From the NCBI GenBank assembly GCA_964392085.1, contig CAYMOV010000025.1:1-30989 (forward strand): 30,989 bases of DNA, in the 5' to 3' direction. The notes beneath the pieces were generated by a model. The model saw only the letters and a list, made by a program, of their open reading frames with translations. It was not told the DNA's origin and ran no database searches. Made by a program: the position numbers and the translations under genes. This DNA comes from CAYMOV01 sp964392085 (GTDB lineage: Bacteria; Oederibacteriota; Muellerivitia; Muellerivitales; Muellerivitaceae). Shown in pieces: positions 7,950 through 15,419 of the stretch. How positions within the stretch are numbered: position 1 is the first letter of the stretch; every line of letters starts with the position of its first letter.

Positions 7950-9158
7950 TCAGGCCACCAGGGCCCGAAGCCGCTCGATCGGCCGCGGATCTTGGCCGGC
8001 GGCGACTGCCTTGTCCCGTCGTTCGGTCAGCCAGGATTGGATCCGGCCCCGGATCTTGGACCGCATCCCCGCCCCCAAACCCTTTTCCACGGCCAAGAGG
8101 CGCATCTCCAAAAGGGCCCCCAATCCCGCGTCCTGGACCGCGTCGGCCCGGGTTGGGTCCAACAGCGTCTTGTTATGGATCAGCCGTTGGCTGTCCATGG
8201 ATCCGTCCTCAATCAGGTTGCCCGCGGCGTCCCAATTGGCGTTCCGAAAGACCTCGGGGTATTTGTTTCGGGCCGTTTCCACCGTCCGGCTGAGCATGGT
8301 CTTGGCTTTCTTATCACCGACCAAATCCGTCAGTTCGTGCAGGATGATGTTCCGGAATTGGTCATAGAGGAGCAGGTAATCATGCTCCTTTTGGATGCGG
8401 GCCAGCTCCTCGGGCGAGGGACCCTCGGGAGCCGGGGCCTCTGGATGCGCCGACGGAACCGGAGCTTCAGGGGCCGCGTTCGGCTTGGGTACGTCGACCC
8501 GATGTGTTTGGATTGGAAGGGGTCCCGGCGGACCTATTGGGTCCAATAGGACGGGTGGGGCCTGCGGCCGGGTCAGGGGAGGGGGGGCAGGCACCGAGCC
8601 GGGAGCGCCCGGGAATGGCGCGAAAGGCTTACGATCAAACTGGTCGAAATCAATCGCAGCGGGTTCCGTCGGCGTGGGAGCCTCGGGCATCGGTTCACTT
8701 ACCGTTTCCCCGACCGCCGGTTCAATCACTTCCAAGGTCGTTTCGGCCCGCGCTTCCCCACCCGCCGGTTCCGTCACTCCCAACGACGTTTCGGCCGCCA
8801 GATCCGGCACCGGGTCCAGATCAGTTTGGGTCACTTGGAGTACAGGGGCCGGTTCCGGAATTGGGTCCTCGGTGAGCTCCTCGCTCGCCTCAATCGGTTG
8901 GGCCCAAGCTTGTGTCTGGAGTTTCTTCTCGAATAGATGGCTCTGTTGGGCCATCTCATGTTCCCGAAGGCGCAGCATTTCCTGGTAACGCCGTTCCTTT
9001 TCAGCTTCCGCTTGGACCAGGCCTTGGTCCGGGGATCCGGCTTCCGTCCCTGATTGGGCGAGGACTTGCTCCTGCCGTTCAACGGCTTCCTTGGCATCCG
9101 AAACGTCGCCCCCAAACAACTCGGAAATATCGATTTTAAGGTCGTCAGGGCGACTCAT
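7950..9158 (-). CDS. Acidic Pro/Ala/Glu-rich protein with helical C-terminal domain, function unknown
   Basis: 402 aa, ATG at 9158 behind GAGGGT. There is no signal peptide or membrane segment, so it is probably cytoplasmic. Residues ~20-85 are charged and likely coiled coil ('AEKERRYQEMLRLREHEMAQ'). Residues ~100-255 are a disordered Pro/Glu/Ala linker containing two imperfect tandem units (ETSLGVTEPAGGE and ETTLEVIEPAVGE). Residues ~256-402 form a predicted helical domain ('HDYLLLYDQFRNIILHELTD' to the end) that I do not recognise. It is the first gene of a unit with the secreted VWA protein and has a strong sigma70 promoter. Long flexible linkers suggest a scaffold or adaptor; that is a guess from composition. 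Confidence 0.75.
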   Translation of the reverse strand: MSRPDDLKIDISELFGGDVSDAKEAVERQEQVLAQSGTEAGSPDQGLVQAEAEKERRYQEMLRLREHEMAQQSHLFEKKLQTQAWAQPIEASEELTEDPIPEPAPVLQVTQTDLDPVPDLAAETSLGVTEPAGGEARAETTLEVIEPAVGETVSEPMPEAPTPTEPAAIDFDQFDRKPFAPFPGAPGSVPAPPPLTRPQAPPVLLDPIGPPGPLPIQTHRVDVPKPNAAPEAPVPSAHPEAPAPEGPSPEELARIQKEHDYLLLYDQFRNIILHELTDLVGDKKAKTMLSRTVETARNKYPEVFRNANWDAAGNLIEDGSMDSQRLIHNKTLLDPTRADAVQDAGLGALLEMRLLAVEKGLGAGMRSKIRGRIQSWLTERRDKAVAAGQDPRPIERLRALVA

Positions 9159-9228
9159 GAGACCCTCAGGGGTGGATTACCGAAGGATGGCCCGGGCCAT
9201 TCAATGGAATAACCGTGATTTTCAATTC

Positions 9229-9257
9229 ATCATAAACATCGGTTCTGGGGGTGTCAA
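9229..9257 (-). promoter_or_regulatory. Strong sigma70 promoter of the acidic-protein/VWA unit
   Basis: On the minus strand a consensus TTGACA (9252-9257) and TATGAT (9229-9234) are separated by exactly 17 bp, the best housekeeping promoter in the window. The predicted start is near 9222, giving a leader of about 64 nt before the ATG at 9158. The adjoining stretch 9258-9449 is AT-richer than its surroundings; I see no gene in it. Confidence 0.75.
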
Positions 9258-9449
9258 TGAAGTGAAGGACAAAAACCCGCGAAAACAAGGGATAAATGGT
9301 TCTTCTTGAAAGGGAAGCGGTAAATGTCCACCTACAAGTCGTTATTCTTTTCGGACTCGGAGATCAACATTGCGGGAATAATATAAATGAATGGTTTGTT
9401 CGAAACCTGATTTTTCCGGCAGGGCATAAAATTGGGCTTCTACACCCCG

Positions 9450-9827
9450 TTAGGAAACTTTTTGAATACCGGTGGATAGAGCGGCACGAATCTTGGCTTG
9501 GATCAAATAATCTAAATCATCCCACGGAGTCAGATGACCGGACCGGATCGCCCCAACTAATGCTCGATTGCCTATCTGGATAATCGCCATTAAGTCTTGT
9601 TCCGGGCACTCCAATGCCAATTCCAGGACCAAGGGGAGGTAGTGCTGGATCAAACGCTGACGGGCGCTCATTTGAGGGAGACGCCGCAACCAATAGATTT
9701 TCCGGGTCTCGGTGAGGGGTCTCGAGAGTCGAATAATTTGGAAATAGTCGGAAAGCAGTGATTTTTCAGCCGGTTCTAGGAAGTCCAACCGGGTGGTTGA
9801 TATTTTCTTTTTCAGGGTCTTGCGCAT
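9450..9827 (-). CDS. Small sigma70 region 1.2-2.2-like protein lacking DNA-binding regions
   Basis: 125 aa from the ATG at 9827, preceded by GGGAG at good spacing; upstream in-frame starts (9854, 9866) have no ribosome site. After a basic start (MRKTLKKK), residues ~25-50 match sigma region 1.2 ('DYFQIIRLSRPLTETRKIYW' against Y.REI.R.PLLT.EEE..LA). Residues ~53-72 match region 2.1 ('ARQRLIQHYLPLVLELALE' against ARERLIE.NLRLVVSIA). Residues ~77-95 match the core-binding region 2.2 ('DLMAIIQIGNRALVGAI' against DL..LIQEGN.GLM.AV). The protein then ends: regions 2.3-2.4, 3 and 4 are absent. Of the E. coli core-contact positions, Gln406 and Asn409 are kept while Asp403 and Glu407 are Ala and Ile. 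It lies downstream of the barrel gene in DNA of lower GC than its neighbours. It could be a degenerate sigma factor or a core-binding regulator. Confidence 0.6.
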   Translation of the reverse strand: MRKTLKKKISTTRLDFLEPAEKSLLSDYFQIIRLSRPLTETRKIYWLRRLPQMSARQRLIQHYLPLVLELALECPEQDLMAIIQIGNRALVGAIRSGHLTPWDDLDYLIQAKIRAALSTGIQKVS

Positions 9828-9834
9828 GAGGAGC

Positions 9835-9846
9835 TCCCATATGGGA
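9835..9846. promoter_or_regulatory. 12-bp perfect palindrome over the start region of the sigma-like gene
   Basis: TCCCATATGGGA is a perfect palindrome between the putative -12 element and the start codon. It overlaps the ribosome-binding site, where a repressor would block expression. No binder is known. Confidence 0.3.
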
Positions 9847-9849
9847 ATA

Positions 9850-9866
9850 AGCATTTTTAATGCCAA
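9850..9866 (-). promoter_or_regulatory. Weak sigma54-like -24/-12 element before the sigma-like gene
   Basis: The minus strand reads TTGGCATTAAAAATGCT, with GG and GC at sigma54 spacing; 11 of 14 consensus positions agree. The predicted start would give only a 12-nt leader, and the sequence is also self-complementary (GCATT/AATGC), so chance is a real alternative. A TATAAT lies further upstream at 9925-9930 without a recognisable -35. Confidence 0.25.
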
Positions 9867-10001
9867 ATATTCACTTCAGGAAGCCCAAGATAGAGCGATA
9901 AACCAGTGACTGGGATCCCTTAAAATTATAAGGATTTCCCGCCCGATGTCCTACTTTTTGACGATTTGTGGTTTTTCCAACAGCCCATCCGTCCCAGTCC
10001 C

Positions 10002-11090
10002 TCAAAAGTTCTTTTGAAAGGATAGATCCAATCGTCGTTTTTCATAATATTGGCCCAAGAAGTTCGATTCAGCCCGAACCCATGAAAAGCCCAATCCCAC
10101 TTTCCACCCATTTATCAAGGATTCATTACAACGCAAAGAGAGTTGGGTTTGCCCATCCTCATCGAGCCAGTTTTGCTCGTATTCCGGAAGAGCCAACGGG
10201 GCCCGGTCATACCGTTTGACATAGCTCCGCGCCAACCCCTCCAAGTAAAGCTTGGGCCAAGGATGCCAAACTCCCGCCCATGACAAACTTTGGAATCGGT
10301 TGGCGAACCCAACACTATTGGACCTTAGGCGCCCCCATTGGAAATGGGCTTGTTGGAGGAAACTTCCCCGGAACCAACGCAAACCCCACTCCCCCGACCA
10401 TTCTCGGTCGGCTTGGAGATCGGGCTCGACCCACAACCCCCCCGGCCCGTCCCCCACCGCGTACCGGTTGTAGTCCCGCATCCTAAAATCCACCTTTCCG
10501 GTCAGGGTGAATGCCCGGAAGATCTCCCAATCCCCATTCCCCATCCCATGAAGTTCATGGTAATCCTGCGCCTCCATGACGCTGTTCGGGCTGAAAAAGC
10601 TCCTGGAAACCTGTTCCATCCGGATCCCCGCTTCGGACCTTGAATCAGGTTTCGACCAGCGGAGTTCGCCCCGATAACCGTCATCCCAATAATCCCAATC
10701 GGCCAACCGGCTCCGACGGACGCTGTACAATTTAGACAGTGAAAGCTTGTAGGGGTCCGGCCCCAATTCCATCGTCAGTCCGAAATCATTCTGGACATTA
10801 TCCAATAGGGTTTCCCGGCCGTAGACCGCGCTGGAAAGGAAATAATCCAACCGACCCTCCCAAAAGCGCCCATTCTTGGGCAAGAGGGTCGCTTCCGCAC
10901 CCGTGGAAAAATTCCAAAGGGCATCCGCCCGGGAGCCGCCCGGAACACGCAATACGTTCGAGTCCCATCGCCAAACCGACGTCAGGGGGTTCATTTCGAC
11001 GCCCCAATGGCCCACGGCGTCCCCGGCGGCGAAAACCGGACAGGCCGATCCCATCAGCCCCAACACCCAAAGGATCCGGAGGGACTTCAT
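10002..11090 (-). CDS. Outer-membrane beta-barrel protein, unknown specificity
   Basis: 362 aa starting at the ATG at 11090, which overlaps the upstream stop by 4 bases (ATGA), showing translational coupling. A signal peptide (MKSLRILWVLGLMGSACPVFA) precedes a mature chain rich in alternating polar and aromatic strands ('WSGEWGLRWFRGSFLQQAHF', 'LSLRCNESLINGWKVGLGFS'). It ends in Phe (RRLDLSFQKNF), the usual outer-membrane assembly signal. The cysteine before the cleavage site lacks a lipobox leucine, so a lipoprotein is unlikely. I cannot assign a barrel family. It is the last gene of the kinase, activator, coiled-coil, barrel operon. A short perfect inverted repeat (10002-10017) overlaps its stop codon but has no T-run. 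Confidence 0.8.
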   Translation of the reverse strand: MKSLRILWVLGLMGSACPVFAAGDAVGHWGVEMNPLTSVWRWDSNVLRVPGGSRADALWNFSTGAEATLLPKNGRFWEGRLDYFLSSAVYGRETLLDNVQNDFGLTMELGPDPYKLSLSKLYSVRRSRLADWDYWDDGYRGELRWSKPDSRSEAGIRMEQVSRSFFSPNSVMEAQDYHELHGMGNGDWEIFRAFTLTGKVDFRMRDYNRYAVGDGPGGLWVEPDLQADREWSGEWGLRWFRGSFLQQAHFQWGRLRSNSVGFANRFQSLSWAGVWHPWPKLYLEGLARSYVKRYDRAPLALPEYEQNWLDEDGQTQLSLRCNESLINGWKVGLGFSWVRAESNFLGQYYEKRRLDLSFQKNF

Positions 11091-12028
11091 GGGGTTCCCC
11101 TCCCTTTCCGGTTGAGGCGTCCCAGGCGGTACTGGATATTGTCCAGGTAATGCTGCACCTGCAACAGGGCCACCTGGTCCTTCTCGCGCTTCCTTCGGAT
11201 ATCGAGGAGCCGTGTTTCCCAACGGTCCCTCTCACGCCGGCCGGCCAAATGCTCCAACCTGTTCCGCTGGTCCAGGTCCATCCCGGTGGGATGGAGCGGG
11301 TCTTCCAAAAGTTCCCGCATCCTGTCCTGTAGGTCCAATTGCCGGCGGATCTCGTCCTCCTCCAGGCTGTAACGCTCCAAACGCTCCTGGATCCCGGATT
11401 GGCGGTCCAACAGGAGTCCGCGGGCCAGGTTCAGGCTTTCTCGATCCTGGGTCGGGAGGCTGTTGAAGTCGGGAAGGACCGGCGAGGCGGGAGTTTTCCC
11501 TCCCTTCCGAAGGCTTTCCACCGCATCCAAGGCCTCGGACCTGCGTCGGGTGAGCCGGACCACCTCATCGAGGGTCGATTCGGAAGCCTGGGGATCCGTG
11601 AAACCCTTGACGGATTCCAGGAGTGTTTCCAGGCGGTCGTTGTAGAGGGCCGCCAAGGACAAGACTTGTTCCTCATAAGTCCGGCGCAAGTCCTCCAATT
11701 GGCGTTCCATCTTGGCTTGCCGCTCCAAGGCCCTTTGCAGGTTCCCGAGGGCCCCCTTCAGCTGGGCTTCCTTCAAGACATTGCCCTGACCGCGGGTCTC
11801 ATCCCGAAGCTTTTCCGCCTCCGCATTCAAACCGTTCACTTGGGCCGCCAAGGCCTGGGTTTCGGCCAGCAACTTTCCATAACGCCCCGAGACGGCCTCG
11901 ACCTCCCTTTCGAACTTCAAAAGGACACCGCTCTCCGGCGTTCCGGTTGCAGCCGGGGCCAAAGCGCCGCGGACCCCCAGGGGCGGGAGGGCCAAAAGGC
12001 CGAGCAGGAGGAGGGTGCGGAGGTCCAT
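11087..12028 (-). CDS. Secreted coiled-coil protein, function unknown
   Basis: 313 aa from the ATG at 12028, 7 bp after the activator's stop codon. An in-frame start at 12061 would precede and hide the signal peptide (MDLRTLLLLGLLALPPLGVRGA) and is rejected. The mature protein is almost entirely charged heptad-like helix in two blocks (~45-165 and ~200-310; for example 'LQRALERQAKMERQLEDLRR'), joined by a Pro/Ser-containing break near 'KTPASPVLPDF'. No catalytic motif is seen. It sits between a two-component regulator and an outer-membrane barrel and is coupled to the barrel by a 4-base overlap. An adaptor or periplasm-spanning role with the barrel is plausible but inferred from context. Confidence 0.75.
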   Translation of the reverse strand: MDLRTLLLLGLLALPPLGVRGALAPAATGTPESGVLLKFEREVEAVSGRYGKLLAETQALAAQVNGLNAEAEKLRDETRGQGNVLKEAQLKGALGNLQRALERQAKMERQLEDLRRTYEEQVLSLAALYNDRLETLLESVKGFTDPQASESTLDEVVRLTRRRSEALDAVESLRKGGKTPASPVLPDFNSLPTQDRESLNLARGLLLDRQSGIQERLERYSLEEDEIRRQLDLQDRMRELLEDPLHPTGMDLDQRNRLEHLAGRRERDRWETRLLDIRRKREKDQVALLQVQHYLDNIQYRLGRLNRKGRGTP

Positions 12029-12035
12029 GCCGGAC

Positions 12036-13409
12036 TCAGGGCTCCCGGTCCAACAATTCATACTTCTTGAGTTTGTAGATCAACGCCGTCCGGTTGATGC
12101 CCAGGACCTTGGCGGCCTGGGTTTGGACGTGACCGGACTTTTCCAGGGCCTTGAGGATGAGCTCGCGCTCATACCGCTCCACCCTCTGGGTCAGGGTGGC
12201 CTCCTCGCCCAAGCGTTGGCGCGGATCATCCTTTTGGTGGGTTTGGATGTCCAGGGGCAGGTTCGAGGGAAAAAGGGTGTCCCCATCGGACAGCACCACG
12301 GCCCGCTGGATCGCGTTCTCGAGCTCCCGCACGTTCCCCGGCCAGTTGTACCGCTTCATGAGCTCCAAGGCCTTGGGATCCACCTTGAGGACCTTCTTGT
12401 TGGTCTCCTGGCTGTACCGGCTGAGGAAATAGAGGGCCAGTTTCTCGATGTCGTCAGTTCGTTCCCGTAGGGGCGGCACGTGGATGGGAACCACGTTGAG
12501 CCGGAAGAACAGGTCCTCCCGGAACTCCCCCTTCCGGATGGCTTCCTCCAGGTTCTTGTTCGTGGCCGCGATCACGCGAACGTCCACCTTGATGCTCTCG
12601 CTCCCCCCCACCCGTTCGAACTCCTTCTCCTGGAGAACCCTCAGGAGTTTGACCTGGGTCGCGGGGCTGATGTCGCCGATCTCATCCAGGAAGATGGAAC
12701 CCCCGTTGGCCAGTTCAAAGCGCCCGATGCGCTTTCCCGCGGCCCCCGTGAAGGACCCCTTTTCGTGGCCGAAAAGCTCGGATTCGAGGATCCCCTCGGC
12801 GAAGACCGCGCAGTTGACCTTGATGAAGGGTTTTTCCTTGCGGCGGCTGTTGAAATGGATGGCATGGGCCACCAACTCCTTGCCCGTCCCCGAGTCGCCC
12901 CGAACCAGGACAGCCGTGTCCGTGGGCGCCACCTTGTCGATCAGGTCGTACACCGGCTGCATGGCCTGGGAATTGCCGATGATTCGCTTGTAGTTGTACT
13001 GGTCATTCAGCTTTTCCCGGAGGTATTTGTTCTCATAAACCAGTTTCTGCCGCTCGATGGCCTTCTCCACGGTGAGGCGGACCTGCTCCGTGGAAAAGGG
13101 CTTGGTGATGTAATCATAGGCCCCGAGCTTCATGGCCTCCACGGCGGTCTCGATGGTGCCGTAGGCCGTCATGATCAGCACCACGATCTCCTGGTCGATC
13201 TCCTTGATCATCCGGAGCAGGGTCATGCCGTCCACCTTGGGCATCTTGATGTCCGAGATGACCACGTCCACGTGCTTGTTCTTGATGGTCTCCAGGGCCT
13301 GTTCGCCGTCCTCGGCCTCCAGGAGGGTGTGTTTCCCGTCGTCCTCCAGGGTCTGCCTCAGGACCTTGCGCAGGCTGGATTTGTCGTCCACGACCAAAAT
13401 GGTGCTCAT
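12036..13409 (-). CDS. NtrC-family sigma54-dependent response regulator
   Basis: 457 aa from the ATG at 13409, whose A is shared with the kinase stop (TGATG) behind a strong AAGGAGGGG; the TTG at 13412 is less likely. Receiver domain 1-120: phosphorylatable Asp53 (ISDIKMP), Thr81 and Lys103. AAA+ domain ~140-380: Walker A GDSGTGKE (171-178), Walker B 'GSIFLDEIGD' (237-246), and the sigma54-contact loop GSFTGA (218-223), a common variant of GAFTGA. A C-terminal Fis-type helix-turn-helix follows ('QTQAAKVLGINRTALIYKLK'). The protein should oligomerise on phosphorylation and open sigma54 promoters in an ATP-driven way. It is co-transcribed with its sensor kinase. Two sigma54-type promoters with shared upstream repeats occur elsewhere in the window and are candidate targets. 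Confidence 0.95.
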   Translation of the reverse strand: MSTILVVDDKSSLRKVLRQTLEDDGKHTLLEAEDGEQALETIKNKHVDVVISDIKMPKVDGMTLLRMIKEIDQEIVVLIMTAYGTIETAVEAMKLGAYDYITKPFSTEQVRLTVEKAIERQKLVYENKYLREKLNDQYNYKRIIGNSQAMQPVYDLIDKVAPTDTAVLVRGDSGTGKELVAHAIHFNSRRKEKPFIKVNCAVFAEGILESELFGHEKGSFTGAAGKRIGRFELANGGSIFLDEIGDISPATQVKLLRVLQEKEFERVGGSESIKVDVRVIAATNKNLEEAIRKGEFREDLFFRLNVVPIHVPPLRERTDDIEKLALYFLSRYSQETNKKVLKVDPKALELMKRYNWPGNVRELENAIQRAVVLSDGDTLFPSNLPLDIQTHQKDDPRQRLGEEATLTQRVERYERELILKALEKSGHVQTQAAKVLGINRTALIYKLKKYELLDREP

Positions 13410-15277
13410 CAATCCCCCTCCTTCGGTTGAACCGCTGGTACGACCAGGAAAAACTGTGCGCCGCCGCCTTCCCTCGGCGCCGCCCCCACGCCGCCCCCAT
13501 GGGCTTCCAGGATCTTCTTGGTGATCGACAACCCAAGGCCGAACCCCTCGGTCTTTGTGGTGAAGAACGGCGTAAACAGCTTGGAGGGATCCTGCGGCAG
13601 TCCCCCCCCCCGGTCCCGGACTTCCACCAGGGCGAATTGGGCGGCCGGGTTCGACGGCAGGAGCGGTAGGAGTCCGATCCCCCGAAGGAGTTCGGCCAAA
13701 TCCGCCCGGGCGACCCCCCGAGCCGCGATCTCCACGACTCCCCCCTCCGGGGAGGCCTGTACGGCGTTGAGGGCCACATTGAGGACGGCTCGGCGGAACT
13801 GTTCCAGGTCCAGTTGGGCGGTGACGGGGTCCCCCGCCCGGTAATCAATCCTCACCCTCCGTCGCTCGGCCTCCTTCTCGATCAAGGGCACCACGGTTTG
13901 GACGGCCTCGGACAGGTCCAGGGGCTGGGAATCCAGTTGGGTGGGCCGCGCGAAGACCAGGAAATTGGTGACGATCTTGTTGAGGATCTCGATCTCGGAG
14001 GCGATGTCCTCGACCATCTCCCGGGCGGCGGGGTTCTTGGGGAGTTTCTTCACCAGGATTTCGGTGAAACCCTTCATGGCGCCCAGGGGATTCCGGATCT
14101 CGTGGGCGATCCCGGCGGCCAATTCGCCGATGGTGGCCATCTTCTCCGCGGTCTTCACCTGGCCCTCCAGCTGCCGCAATTGGGTCTGGTCGGTCAGGAT
14201 CATTTCGGTTCCCAGGACACGTCCATCCCCCCCGAGCAGGGGCCCGGTCTGGAGCCGGATGACCGTCGGGTTCTCCTCCGAGAGGGTGAGCTCGACGTCC
14301 TTGAGCCGCGCCCCTTCCCAGACGGCCGAGTCCGCCAGCTTGGCCAGGGTGCCATAGCGCTTGAAGATCTCCTCGGCCGGTTTTCCCAGGACCTGTTCCG
14401 CGGGGATCCGGAGCATGCGGGAGGCGGCCTGGTTGAAGGTGGTGACGAGGCCGTGGAGGTCCACCACCACCAGTCCGTTGGCCATGGATTCCAGGATATA
14501 GTCGTTGTGGGCCTGGAGCTGTTCGGTCATGTCGTTGAAGGCCGAACCCAATTCCCCCAGCTCGTTGGCGGTGTCCACCATCACCCTGGCGCTGAAGTCC
14601 CCCGCCGCCACCCGTTTGGAGGCTAGGGACATGGCCCGGATCGGCGCCACGAGGCGGCGGCCGAAGACGTAAAGCATGGCCGCCCCAATCCCCAGGCAGA
14701 CAAGGGCCAGTAAAAAAAGGACCTTGGCGAAATCGTGGAGTCCCTCGATGAAGTTGGCGCTGGCCTCCACCCCCAGGACGGCCGTGGGCTTCCCGGGGGG
14801 GCCGAGCGCCTGGTAGGCAACCTTGTAGACTCCCCCGTCTTGTCCCTGGTAAAGGAGGGAGACCGAAGGGACGCCCCTCAAGGCGTTGTGGAAAGGCTCC
14901 GGGTCGAGTTGGAGCATCCAATAGGGTTCCTGGAACTCGAATTTCCCCTTGGCGTCCACCAGGACCCGGCCCTGCGGGTCCAGGAGGTAGATGTCCTCCG
15001 CCTGGGACAGGTCCCTTTGGCGCTCCAGGATGGTCCGGAACTCCTCGTAAAGTTTCCCCTTGCCGTCGATATAGGGGATCCACTCGGGTCGGATCTGTTG
15101 GGACGACATCCGGCCCAGGGCGGAAAGCCTTGTACCCATTTCGGCGTCGAATGTTTTCTTGGATAGGTAATAGGCGAATCCTCCGTACAGGCCCAGGATC
15201 AAGAGGACCGTAAAGAGGGTTCGGCTGACCAGTTCGGCCAGGACACGACCGTGGAAGGAGGGCTTGAGGTCGACCAT
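13409..15277 (-). CDS. Membrane sensor histidine kinase with HAMP and PAS domains
   Basis: 622 aa. TM1 (~20-38) and TM2 (~185-205) bracket a periplasmic sensor of about 145 residues that looks like a Cache-type fold ('DIYLLDPQGRVLVDAKGKFE'). HAMP lies at ~206-258 ('RRLVAPIRAMSLASKRVAAG') and PAS at ~259-366. The HisKA domain carries His392 in HEIRNPLG. The HATPase has an N-box ('NVALNAVQA'), a G1 box (VRDRGGGLP), the FTPFFTTK F-box and GFGLGLSI. It phosphorylates its partner regulator, encoded immediately downstream with a 1-base overlap. The periplasmic domain presumably reads an envelope or extracellular cue; the ligand cannot be told from sequence. No strong ribosome site precedes the ATG at 15277. 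Confidence 0.95.
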   Translation of the reverse strand: MVDLKPSFHGRVLAELVSRTLFTVLLILGLYGGFAYYLSKKTFDAEMGTRLSALGRMSSQQIRPEWIPYIDGKGKLYEEFRTILERQRDLSQAEDIYLLDPQGRVLVDAKGKFEFQEPYWMLQLDPEPFHNALRGVPSVSLLYQGQDGGVYKVAYQALGPPGKPTAVLGVEASANFIEGLHDFAKVLFLLALVCLGIGAAMLYVFGRRLVAPIRAMSLASKRVAAGDFSARVMVDTANELGELGSAFNDMTEQLQAHNDYILESMANGLVVVDLHGLVTTFNQAASRMLRIPAEQVLGKPAEEIFKRYGTLAKLADSAVWEGARLKDVELTLSEENPTVIRLQTGPLLGGDGRVLGTEMILTDQTQLRQLEGQVKTAEKMATIGELAAGIAHEIRNPLGAMKGFTEILVKKLPKNPAAREMVEDIASEIEILNKIVTNFLVFARPTQLDSQPLDLSEAVQTVVPLIEKEAERRRVRIDYRAGDPVTAQLDLEQFRRAVLNVALNAVQASPEGGVVEIAARGVARADLAELLRGIGLLPLLPSNPAAQFALVEVRDRGGGLPQDPSKLFTPFFTTKTEGFGLGLSITKKILEAHGGGVGAAPREGGGAQFFLVVPAVQPKEGD

Positions 15278-15331
15278 GGGGAAGAAACCGTGGATGGGTG
15301 ATTTCTGACAATGCGTTCAACCGTTGGCAGA

Positions 15332-15340
15332 ATTATATCA
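15332..15340 (-). promoter_or_regulatory. Extended -10 promoter of the kinase-activator operon
   Basis: TGATATAAT on the minus strand is a full extended -10 (TGn-TATAAT); there is no recognisable -35. The predicted start is near 15325, giving a leader of about 48 nt before the kinase ATG. Confidence 0.5.
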
Positions 15341-15419
15341 TCCTAACGATTTTAGTGTGATATTTGACAATGGTGATCGGGGCCGTCAAATGGCTGACTT
15401 TTAAACATCCTGCTTATTC

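Noticed and set aside
9296..9583. Plus-strand 95-codon frame overlapping the end of the sigma-like gene
   Set aside because: No recognisable domain, a weak start region, and half of it lies opposite a better-supported gene.
10002..11090. Lipoprotein call for the barrel protein (Cys in its signal peptide)
   Set aside because: The residues before Cys are Gly-Ser-Ala, not a lipobox, and a good signal peptidase I site follows.
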